A DNA stretch of 6,710 nucleotides from Flavobacterium sp. UBA7665. Its GTDB lineage: Bacteria; Bacteroidota; Bacteroidia; Flavobacteriales; Flavobacteriaceae. Of the stretch, positions 1 through 5,358 are shown piece by piece. The position numbers and the translations under genes were made by a program. Below the pieces are notes generated by a model that saw only the letters and a list, made by a program, of their open reading frames with translations, had not been told where the DNA came from and did not search any database. The stretch is from assembly GCA_002483285.1 (NCBI GenBank), contig DLHP01000035.1, positions 1-6,710 on the forward strand, written 5' to 3'. How positions within the stretch are numbered: the stretch's first letter is position 1; every line of letters begins with the position of its first letter.

Positions 1-4
1 AGTG

Positions 5-34
5 CAAAAATACTTATATAATTAGAGCATCAAA
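5..34 (-). promoter_or_regulatory. Bacteroidota-type promoter facing out of the window
   Basis: On the minus strand a TTTG (31-34) is followed after 18 bases by TATTTTTG (5-12). This fits the published Flavobacterium consensus TTG, about 17-23 bases, then TAnnTTTG. Transcription would start at or beyond the left edge and run leftwards, so the next gene to the left is probably on the minus strand and transcribed separately from the Hpt gene. The match is seen directly; activity is inferred, and A/T-rich DNA gives chance matches. Confidence 0.55.
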
Positions 35-60
35 AAAATGAAGTTTTTTTTATCCACTAT

Positions 61-96
61 CTGAGAAATCTCAGGCACTAAGGCACTCAGGCACTT
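61..96. repeat. short hairpin plus three 8-bp tandem repeats
   Basis: Positions 61-74 form a perfect inverted repeat, CTGAGA/TCTCAG with a 2-base centre. Overlapping its end, AGGCACT occurs three times at exactly 8-base spacing (73-79, 81-87, 89-95), with only the eighth base varying. There is no coding potential. The array runs directly into the palindromic element that begins at about 100. Function is unknown; replication slippage is the usual origin of such arrays. Confidence 0.75.
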
Positions 97-99
97 TTT

Positions 100-265
100 A
101 GCCCTGATTGAAACGGACCCGAGCGAAGCGAACTGGCAAAGCAAAGCTGCGAAATTTCTGAGACTACTTTTTACCGACAATAAAGCGCGACCAACGGAAG
201 CGCCTTTATGGCGTTGTAAAAAAAGTTTCAGAAATGAGCACTTGAAGTGGAAAGCAGGATAAGCT
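100..265 (+). repeat. imperfect-palindrome intergenic element, long copy
   Basis: The ends match the element at 6535-6612: TAGCCCTGATTGAAACGG at the left and TGGAAAGCAGGATAAGCT at the right. AGC (100-102) can pair with GCT (263-265) and CCTG (103-106) with CAGG (255-258), leaving ATAA unpaired. The interior differs from the other copy and is much longer. It contains a 12-bp stem, 154-165 with 224-235 (one G-U pair), enclosing smaller hairpins such as CGCC/GGCG (201-204 with 210-213). The last bases overlap the Hpt stop codon. It could be a structured RNA, a bidirectional transcription end or a passive dispersed repeat. I recall similar sequences from Flavobacterium intergenic regions but cannot name a family. 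Confidence 0.65.
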
Positions 266-608
266 ACAAATCAAAATCCTTTGTAATCTCCTTCACCGCC
301 TTTTCAATCTGCGATTCCACGCTGTCATATGTAGCGTTGATTTCCTTGCGCTTGCCTTCGGCTTTCGCCCAGGCTTCAATTTGTAGGATTTCCTCAAAAG
401 CGACGTTCATGCCCAACAAATCTAAAGAAGGCTTGATTTTGTGCGCGTAAGCGTAAGCGAGTTTGTGGTCTTTGGTTTTGATACCGAGTTTTACCTGGGT
501 CAAATCCTGTGGTACTTCGGTCACGAATAAGGTGATAATCTGGTTTACGAAATCGGGGTCATTGTCTGACAATGCGTAAACTTTTGCTAGGTTGTAGTTT
601 AGGGCCAT
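264..608 (-). CDS. Hpt domain phosphotransfer protein
   Basis: This is a 114-residue soluble protein that is essentially one histidine-containing phosphotransfer (Hpt) domain. Such proteins carry a phosphoryl group on a histidine between receiver domains in multistep two-component relays in the cytoplasm. The likely phospho-site is His56 in AYAHKIKPSLDLLGM (residues 52-66), which has the family pattern of H-K followed by a small or helix-turn residue, then L and G. An upstream helix (about 15-31, DNDPDFVNQIITLFV) and later helices (about 68-85 and 95-108) fit the four-helix bundle. No kinase or receiver domain is present, so it is a stand-alone protein with partners elsewhere. Its ATG overlaps the stop of the FAH gene by one base (TAATG), which fixes the start and suggests coupled translation. 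The stop codon touches the repeat element at 100-265. The family is fairly certain; the pathway is unknown. Confidence 0.88.
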   Translation of the reverse strand: MALNYNLAKVYALSDNDPDFVNQIITLFVTEVPQDLTQVKLGIKTKDHKLAYAYAHKIKPSLDLLGMNVAFEEILQIEAWAKAEGKRKEINATYDSVESQIEKAVKEITKDFDL

Positions 609-1219
609 TACTTTACTTGTATTCTGAATAATTTGTTATTTTCTAAAAATCCTTCCAACACGTCGTTGGGTCTAACCGCGGCCACACCTTCTGGTGTACC
701 GGTAAAAATGATGTCGCCGATTTTTAGTGTAAAAAATTGAGATACATACGCTACAAGTTCGTCAATGTTCCACAACATAAGGCTCGAATTACCTTTTTGA
801 ACGGTTTTTCCGTTGTTTGTGAGTTCAAAATTAAGACTTTCCTGCGAACTAAAAATTTTTTTCGACATAAAGTCACCTATAACCGCTGAACCGTCAAAAG
901 CCTTCGCTTTTTCCCACGGCAAACCCTTTTCTTTGAGCTTTTGCTGTAAGTCGCGCGCGGTAAAATCAATGCCCACGCTAATCTCGTCGTAGTACTTGTG
1001 CGCGAACTTGGCATCGATGTATTTGCCCACTTTATTGATCCTGACGATGATTTCTATCTCATGATGGATGTCGTCCGAAAACTCGGGAATCACAAACGGA
1101 TGTTGTTTGAGCAAAATCGCCGAATCGGGTTTAATAAAAACCACCGGTTCATCAGGGCGTTCATTTTTTAATTCTTCTATGTGTTTGGCGTAGTTGCGGC
1201 CGATGCAGATAATTTTCAT
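608..1219 (-). CDS. fumarylacetoacetate hydrolase (FAH) family protein
   Basis: This 203-residue protein is a minimal FAH domain, the size of YcgM/FAHD1-type proteins, which hydrolyse acylpyruvates or decarboxylate oxaloacetate using a divalent metal. The N-terminus has the family opening CIGRNYAKHIEEL (5-17) followed by PVVFIKPDSAIL (25-36). The metal site is HHEIE (52-56; Glu54, Glu56) with Asp85 in GIDFTARDLQ. GLPWEKAKAFD (99-109) includes the conserved lysine, and GDIIFTGTPEGV (168-179) is the usual C-terminal signature. No metal ligand seems to be missing. The substrate cannot be read from sequence. It lies 67 bases after the exonuclease gene, a gap filled by 7-bp repeats with no recognisable promoter or Shine-Dalgarno site, so it is probably co-transcribed from the exonuclease promoter. 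Its stop overlaps the Hpt start. The start ATG directly abuts the repeat array. Confidence 0.93.
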   Translation of the reverse strand: MKIICIGRNYAKHIEELKNERPDEPVVFIKPDSAILLKQHPFVIPEFSDDIHHEIEIIVRINKVGKYIDAKFAHKYYDEISVGIDFTARDLQQKLKEKGLPWEKAKAFDGSAVIGDFMSKKIFSSQESLNFELTNNGKTVQKGNSSLMLWNIDELVAYVSQFFTLKIGDIIFTGTPEGVAAVRPNDVLEGFLENNKLFRIQVK

Positions 1220-1287
1220 GGTGCAGGGTGCAAGGTGCAGGGTTCAGGGTGCAGCTAACTTGTACCTTGCACCCTGACCCTTGTACC
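1220..1287. repeat. inverted pair of 7-bp tandem repeat arrays
   Basis: On the plus strand five heptamers of the GGTGCAG type run from 1220 to 1254 (GGTGCAG, GGTGCAA, GGTGCAG, GGTTCAG, GGTGCAG). A 5-base spacer CTAAC follows, then four heptamers in inverse orientation at 1260-1287 (TTGTACC, TTGCACC, CTGACCC, TTGTACC). The arms can pair into an imperfect hairpin; GGTGCAA at 1227-1233 and TTGCACC at 1267-1273 match perfectly. The array fills the whole space between the exonuclease stop codon and the FAH start codon and shares bases with the stop. It would be transcribed within the operon mRNA. Confidence 0.9.
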
Positions 1288-2063
1288 TAATTGAACTTAT
1301 TGTTTAATTTCCTGAGTTTAATCGCCGTAAGCACTTTTTTCGTATACAACGGGAAGTCGGCGTTCTGGATCCAGCCAAAGTAACCGGGTTCGTCTTCTAA
1401 AACCTTGTCTACTTTAACACCTTTGTGTTTGCCAAACGAGAACACCTCATCGCCGTCGGCATCATAGGATATAAAGCCGGCAAAATCGGCGGTACGTTTG
1501 CGCGTGGTGAATTCTGACAATGATTTCATATCGTTCTCGAGTTCGGGATAACGCTCCAGCTGCGCTTTCAATATTTCATAGGTCGCCATGGTATCGGCTT
1601 CGGCAGAGTGCGCATTCTCGAGGCTTTTGCCACAATAGAATTTAAGCGCGGCGCTCAAGGTGCGTTCTTCCATTTTATGGAAAATCGTCTGCACATCTAC
1701 AGAGACGCGGCTTTTCATGTCAAAATCTACTCCGCAGCGAAGCAGCTCTTCGGCGAGTAACGGGATATCGAATCGGTCAGAATTGAATCCGCCCAAATCA
1801 GAATCCTTAATCATATTGTAGACTTGTGCGGCGAGTTCCTTGAACGTGGGTTCGTTCGCCACTTTCTCGTTCGTGATGCCGTGAACTGCAGTAACTTGTG
1901 GCGGAATCGGCATTTCGGGATTCACGAGCCAGGTTTTGCTTTCCTTATTGCCGTTGGGATACACCTTGAATATAGAAATTTCAACGATTCGGTCTTTAGC
2001 CACCTCAATACCAGTGGTTTCGAGGTCGAAAAAACAAATCGGTTTGTTTAGTTTGAGTTCCAT
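1287..2063 (-). CDS. DnaQ-like DEDDh 3'-5' exonuclease
   Basis: This 258-residue protein is a DEDDh-type 3'-5' exonuclease related to the epsilon proofreading subunit of DNA polymerase III and to exonuclease X. ExoI is FFDLETTG (11-18) with metal ligands Asp13 and Glu15. ExoII is GGFNSDRFDIPLL (91-103) with Asp99. ExoIII is AHSAEADTMAT (151-161) with His152 and Asp157 at the H-x4-D spacing, so all catalytic residues are present. The C-terminal part (about 207-245), with FGKHKGVKVDKVLEDEPGYF (210-229) and GWIQ (230-233), resembles the small domain after the nuclease in ExoX-like proteins. It probably acts on single-strand ends in repair, not as the replicative proofreader, but this is inferred. 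It heads the exonuclease-FAH-Hpt run, with a candidate promoter box 20 bases upstream. Its TAG stop lies at the edge of the heptamer array. Confidence 0.94.
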   Translation of the reverse strand: MELKLNKPICFFDLETTGIEVAKDRIVEISIFKVYPNGNKESKTWLVNPEMPIPPQVTAVHGITNEKVANEPTFKELAAQVYNMIKDSDLGGFNSDRFDIPLLAEELLRCGVDFDMKSRVSVDVQTIFHKMEERTLSAALKFYCGKSLENAHSAEADTMATYEILKAQLERYPELENDMKSLSEFTTRKRTADFAGFISYDADGDEVFSFGKHKGVKVDKVLEDEPGYFGWIQNADFPLYTKKVLTAIKLRKLNNKFN

Positions 2064-2083
2064 TTTATGTGTTTGGATGAAGA

Positions 2084-2091
2084 CAAATGTA
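2084..2091 (-). promoter_or_regulatory. candidate -7 box for the exonuclease operon
   Basis: TACATTTG on the minus strand matches the Bacteroidota TAnnTTTG box exactly and ends 20 bases before the exonuclease ATG, giving a short leader. No clear TTG lies at the expected distance upstream, so the match is partial. Its place downstream of the terminator at 2149-2178 and upstream of the operon supports it. Confidence 0.45.
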
Positions 2092-2148
2092 ACCTTTTTA
2101 AACGGGAAATTTTGGTTTTATTGTCTGGTTTTAGAAATACAAACGCAC

Positions 2149-2178
2149 AAAAAACCCGACAACTTGCGATTGTCGGGT
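2149..2178 (-). terminator. rho-independent terminator of the delta-60 repeat gene
   Basis: ACCCGACAA (2154-2162) and TTGTCGGGT (2170-2178) form a perfect 9-bp stem with a 7-base loop. Read on the minus strand it is followed by six T residues (2154-2149, the first closing the stem). It starts 19 bases after the stop of the secreted protein gene and separates it from the exonuclease operon. Confidence 0.92.
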
Positions 2179-2197
2179 ATAGTACTTTGATTGGGCT

Positions 2198-3796
2198 CTA
2201 TTTAAGTATTTTAACCGTAGTGGTATTTTTTCTGTCGTTTATTCTTAAAAAATAAGTCCCTCTGGGAAGTGCTTCGGGAAGATTCAAACGAACCGAATGG
2301 CGACCCACCGAAAAAGCATCTGCAAGCACCTCCGCAATTTTTCTACCCGATATATCCATCAGTTCAATAGAAAGGTCTTGCGCGGACGTAATGTAAAAAC
2401 TAAGGTTCACGTAATCTTCGAAAGGGTTGGGCGCAATAGAAAAAACAGTCTGTTCCTGGCTGGAAATTGCAAGTGCAGGCGTCGTATAACGCCACACTAA
2501 AAAACGATTGGTTCCAAAACTAGTGGTGGCGCCCATAACCAGCGCGCCGTCTTCCTGTAAAACCATATCTGCAGTCACTTCCCATTCGCCAAAGTCGGCC
2601 CAAAGCCAGCCGTTTTCCCCTAAAGTTGTATCAAAGGTTCCATCGGCGTTGAAGCGTACGAGGAATCCGTCAAAATTGGGGGAATGGTTGCCACCACCAC
2701 CGCAGACGAGTAATTTTCCGTCGGGCGTAACTTTGGAGGAAAATGCAAAATAGCGCGGATTCTCATTTCCGTCTTCAAGCATCATCTTTCCATCTGTACC
2801 AAAGTTGGTATCCGCACTGCCATCGGTGTTGTATTTGGCCACAATCACTTTCTGATTGTCGTCATTGCTGTAATAATGCGTACCGGATGCCATTATTTTG
2901 CCGTCGGGCATCAGCGCGATTGATTGTGCTATTTCATCTTCGGCGGTAAAATCGGTGAGCACCCTGCCCTGGTTTCCAAAATCGGTATCGGGCGTGCCGT
3001 CGGTGTTGAGCCTGAGCAGCGCAAACTTCGAGCCCTCAAGTAAAACGGCACTAAATCCTGCTGCTACGATTTTTCCGTCGGGCTGCAACAACAAGTCGAA
3101 CAGGCTGTCCTCACTGAAAACAGAAAAATTGTTGCCGTCGCCAAAACTAAATTTGGCCAATCCGCCCGTTCCGAAGTCTACATCTTTTGATCCATCGGCG
3201 TTGAGCCTTACAATGCTAAAATCATAAGCATCGTTGCCTTGCGTCGTTATCGAGCAACTGCCGCCGACTACAATTTTGCCATCGGTTTGTACTTGCATAG
3301 CCCACGCACCTTCACTTCCGCCAAAATCGATACTTACCGTACCGTTGGTACCAAACGTCGTATCTCGCGAACCGTCGGCATTGAGTCTTACCAACATATA
3401 GTCGCCGTTAATTATGCCTTCGCCGTTGACCAATATCAACAACTTTCCGTCATCGAGCACTTTGATTACATTGTGGTTGTCTGCTCTTGAATTCACAATC
3501 TGGATCGTCACTAACCCGTTAGTGCCGAAACTCAAATCGGGTTGCCCATTCGTATCGAAGCGTGCGAGCGCCAAGTCGTGTAAGATTCCTAAAGGCAATT
3601 CATACGTATAGGTTCCGCAGCTGATGACTTTGCCATCGGGTTGTATCGCCATAGTCGCCATTTCTGCATTTTCGGACGGGAAACCCACCACCGTTTTTCC
3701 ATTGGTTCCGTAATCGGTATCCAGGAAATAATTTTGGGCCGGCGATGAAGCAAACGAAAAAACCGCAATCGCAGCAATAAGTACTTTTTTTGTCAT
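2198..3796 (-). CDS. secreted delta-60 repeat protein with T9SS type A sorting domain
   Basis: This 532-residue protein is exported by Sec and then by the type IX secretion system, to the surface or medium. Residues 1-20 are a signal peptide: lysines at 3-4, a hydrophobic core VLIAAIAVFSFA, and likely cleavage in SSPA|QN. Residues about 22-440 hold delta-60 repeats. The FG-x-x-G anchor occurs at about 29, 90, 148, 208, 273, 332 and 392 (58-65 residues apart), each followed by a DGK-type strand motif (QPDGKVIS, QTDGKIVV, QPDGKIVA, MPDGKIMA and so on); the last is degenerate (QEDGALVM). Seven units suggest a seven-bladed beta-propeller. Residues about 452-532 are the T9SS type A C-terminal domain, with FSIAPNPFEDYVNLSF (452-467), MDISGRKI (480-487) and GTYFLRI (513-519). 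The ligand or function is unknown; adhesion or polymer binding is possible. No catalytic domain is seen. Terminators lie on both sides, so it is a monocistronic unit. Confidence 0.95.
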   Translation of the reverse strand: MTKKVLIAAIAVFSFASSPAQNYFLDTDYGTNGKTVVGFPSENAEMATMAIQPDGKVISCGTYTYELPLGILHDLALARFDTNGQPDLSFGTNGLVTIQIVNSRADNHNVIKVLDDGKLLILVNGEGIINGDYMLVRLNADGSRDTTFGTNGTVSIDFGGSEGAWAMQVQTDGKIVVGGSCSITTQGNDAYDFSIVRLNADGSKDVDFGTGGLAKFSFGDGNNFSVFSEDSLFDLLLQPDGKIVAAGFSAVLLEGSKFALLRLNTDGTPDTDFGNQGRVLTDFTAEDEIAQSIALMPDGKIMASGTHYYSNDDNQKVIVAKYNTDGSADTNFGTDGKMMLEDGNENPRYFAFSSKVTPDGKLLVCGGGGNHSPNFDGFLVRFNADGTFDTTLGENGWLWADFGEWEVTADMVLQEDGALVMGATTSFGTNRFLVWRYTTPALAISSQEQTVFSIAPNPFEDYVNLSFYITSAQDLSIELMDISGRKIAEVLADAFSVGRHSVRLNLPEALPRGTYFLRINDRKNTTTVKILK

Positions 3797-3812
3797 GTCT
3801 GGAGATTTTTTT

Positions 3813-3839
3813 TAAATATATAAAAAAAGCGGCTCACAA
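3813..3839 (-). promoter_or_regulatory. weak candidate promoter of the secreted protein gene
   Basis: On the minus strand TTG (3839-3837) is followed after 16 bases by TATATTTA (3820-3813), one base off TAnnTTTG. The spacing is at or just below the usual minimum. Only 25 bases separate the preceding terminator's T-tract from the ATG, so any promoter for this gene must overlap the terminator or lie inside the E2 gene. The A/T-rich stretch makes a chance match easy. Confidence 0.3.
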
Positions 3840-3849
3840 CGAACCGCTT
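3822..3849 (-). terminator. rho-independent terminator of the E2 gene
   Basis: On the minus strand AAGCGGTTC and GAGCCGCTT form a 9-bp stem (3849-3841 with 3835-3827, one G-U pair) around a 5-base loop. A run of seven T residues follows (3828-3822, the first two belonging to the stem). It begins about 20 bases after the E2 stop codon at 3870-3872. Confidence 0.9.
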
Positions 3850-3869
3850 CCTAATATTTTGATTTTCAA

Positions 3870-5255
3870 TTAAAAACTTTTGTTTTCGTCAAAGGCTTCC
3901 ATGTAATCGGCTACGCGTTTTACGAAACTTCCGCCGAGCGCACCGTCTACCACACGATGGTCGTAGCTGTGCGACAGGAACATCTTCTTGCGAATACCGA
4001 TGAAATCTCCTTCGGGTGTTTCAATAACCGCCGGTACTTTACGGATGGCCCCAAGCGCGAGGATTCCCACCTGCGGCTGGTTGATGATCGGCGTACCGAA
4101 TACAGAACCGAACGTTCCTACGTTGGTCACGGTATACGTTCCGCCTTGGGTATCGTCTGGTTTTAGTTTTCCGGCTTTGGCGCGGTTTCCTAAATCATTG
4201 ACGGCTTTGGCCATACCGAGCAAGTTGAGCTGGTCGGCGTTCTTGATGACCGGAACAATGAGGTTTCCGTTAGGTAAGGCTGCTGCCATTCCGAGGTTGA
4301 TGTTTTTCTTTTTGATGATGTAATCGCCATCGACAGAAATGTTCATCATGGGGAAATCTTTGAGCGCTTTGGCGACGATTTCCATGAATATTGGAGTAAA
4401 AGTCAGCTTCTCGCCTTCTCTCTTTTCGAATGCACTTTTGTTTTTCTCGCGCCAATCCCAAATGGCAGTCACATCCACTTCTATAAACGATTGTACGTGA
4501 GCCGAGGTTTGTACCGATTGCACCATATAACCCGAAATGAGCTTGCGCATACGATCCATTTCTACGATTTCGTCGGCGCCGTTTACTGACACCGGCATTG
4601 CTTTGGCGGCTGGTTGTTGGTTGGCGACCGCAGGTTCAGATTTCACTGGGGCAGGTTCCTCGCTAGCGCTCGGAATGACAGCTGGTGAAACAGGTTGGGC
4701 AGCAGCTAACGGAGCATTGCCACGGTTGGCTATGTAATCCAAAATATCGTTTTTGGTAACGCGTCCTTCGTTTCCGGTGCCGGTGATCGATTCGAGTTCG
4801 GCGATAGAAATGCCTTCTTCCTTGGCGATGTTCTTAACCAACGGAGAAAAGAACTTTTCTGAAGCCGAAAAATCTTGTGGCGTAGCAGGCGCGGCTACAA
4901 AATCCCTTGCTGCTTCTACGGTTTTGGTGACTTCAACGGCAGCGGCAGGTGCTGTCTCTTGAGGAGCCTCGGCAATTGCGGCGGCTTGTGGGGCAGGCGC
5001 GGCGGCCGATGCAGCATCGGTTTCAATAATGGCGATGGTTTGGCCTACCTGTACCAAATCGTCCTTCCCGAACAATTGCTCTACGAGGATGCCCGAAACT
5101 TCGGATGGCACTTCACTATCTACTTTGTCTGTCGCGATTTCGAGCACCGCTTCATCCATTTCAATCTTGTCGCCAACAGCTTTGAGCCAATTGGTAATGG
5201 TTGCTTCGGCAACGCTTTCTCCCATTTTGGGAAGTTTCAATTCAAATCTTGCCAT
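3870..5255 (-). CDS. 2-oxo acid dehydrogenase E2 (dihydrolipoamide acyltransferase)
   Basis: This 461-residue protein is the acyltransferase core of a 2-oxo acid dehydrogenase complex in the cytoplasm, passing an acyl group from lipoyl-lysine to CoA. Residues 1-80 are one lipoyl domain with the modified Lys44 in EIATDKVDSEVPS. About 81-132 is an Ala/Pro-rich linker. Residues 136-176 are the peripheral subunit-binding domain (SPLVKNIAKEEGISIAEL, then GRVTKNDILDYI). A second linker covers about 178-226. The catalytic domain (about 228-461) contains GTYTVTNVGTFGS (372-384) and SHSYDHRVVDGALGG (428-442) with His433 and Asp437. The start MARFELKLPKMGESVAEATI and the ATDKVDSEVPS motif look more like branched-chain-type E2 proteins than pyruvate or 2-oxoglutarate E2, so a branched-chain 2-oxo acid substrate is likely but not proven. 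No E1 or E3 gene is nearby. The second linker contains a repeat-derived segment (4653-4679). Confidence 0.95.
   Translation of the reverse strand: MARFELKLPKMGESVAEATITNWLKAVGDKIEMDEAVLEIATDKVDSEVPSEVSGILVEQLFGKDDLVQVGQTIAIIETDAASAAAPAPQAAAIAEAPQETAPAAAVEVTKTVEAARDFVAAPATPQDFSASEKFFSPLVKNIAKEEGISIAELESITGTGNEGRVTKNDILDYIANRGNAPLAAAQPVSPAVIPSASEEPAPVKSEPAVANQQPAAKAMPVSVNGADEIVEMDRMRKLISGYMVQSVQTSAHVQSFIEVDVTAIWDWREKNKSAFEKREGEKLTFTPIFMEIVAKALKDFPMMNISVDGDYIIKKKNINLGMAAALPNGNLIVPVIKNADQLNLLGMAKAVNDLGNRAKAGKLKPDDTQGGTYTVTNVGTFGSVFGTPIINQPQVGILALGAIRKVPAVIETPEGDFIGIRKKMFLSHSYDHRVVDGALGGSFVKRVADYMEAFDENKSF
4653..4679 (-). repeat. intergenic-type dispersed repeat embedded in the E2 linker
   Basis: The minus strand reads GTCATTCCGAGCGCTAGCGA then GGAACCT, encoding VIPSASEEP (residues 193-201). 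As I recall it, this is the form of a widespread intergenic repeat, GTCATTCCGAGCG-n-AGCGAGGAAT, found in many bacteria including Bacteroidota. It contains the palindrome CGCTAGCG flanked by TTCC/GGAA. It lies in frame in a flexible linker, where extra residues would be tolerated. The resemblance is from memory, not from a search. Confidence 0.55.
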
Positions 5256-5292
5256 ATTGTTAACCTATAAAGGTGATTCTGTTTTCCGCTTG

Positions 5293-5300
5293 CGAAATTA
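5293..5300 (-). promoter_or_regulatory. weak candidate -7 box for the E2 gene
   Basis: TAATTTCG on the minus strand is one base off TAnnTTTG and lies 37 bases before the E2 ATG, in the 103-base gap after the glycosyltransferase gene. No well-spaced upstream TTG is seen. I see no terminator in the gap, so E2 may also be reached by read-through from the glycosyltransferase gene. Confidence 0.28.
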
Positions 5301-5358
5301 ATGATTTATTTTAGCTTTCATCACGAATCGCGCAAATTTTATAGCGTTTCTAACCTTC

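Noticed and set aside
32..51. A-run/T-run pair as a terminator
   Set aside because: The stem would be only A-T pairs with a 5-base loop; it is too weak to call.
73..95. Possible CRISPR-like array
   Set aside because: Units are only 8 bases with a 1-base variable position; there are no spacers, no long repeat and no cas gene.
247..450. Plus-strand 67-residue open frame
   Set aside because: It is antisense to the Hpt gene, whose family motif and coupled start are convincing; its product shows no recognisable motif.
2508..3227. Several plus-strand open frames opposite the delta-60 protein
   Set aside because: They repeat with the period of the protein repeats on the other strand and have Ser/Pro-rich low-complexity products, as expected of shadows.
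4875..5270. Plus-strand 131-residue open frame
   Set aside because: It is antisense to the Ala/Pro-rich part of E2; GC-rich codons there keep the other strand open by composition alone.
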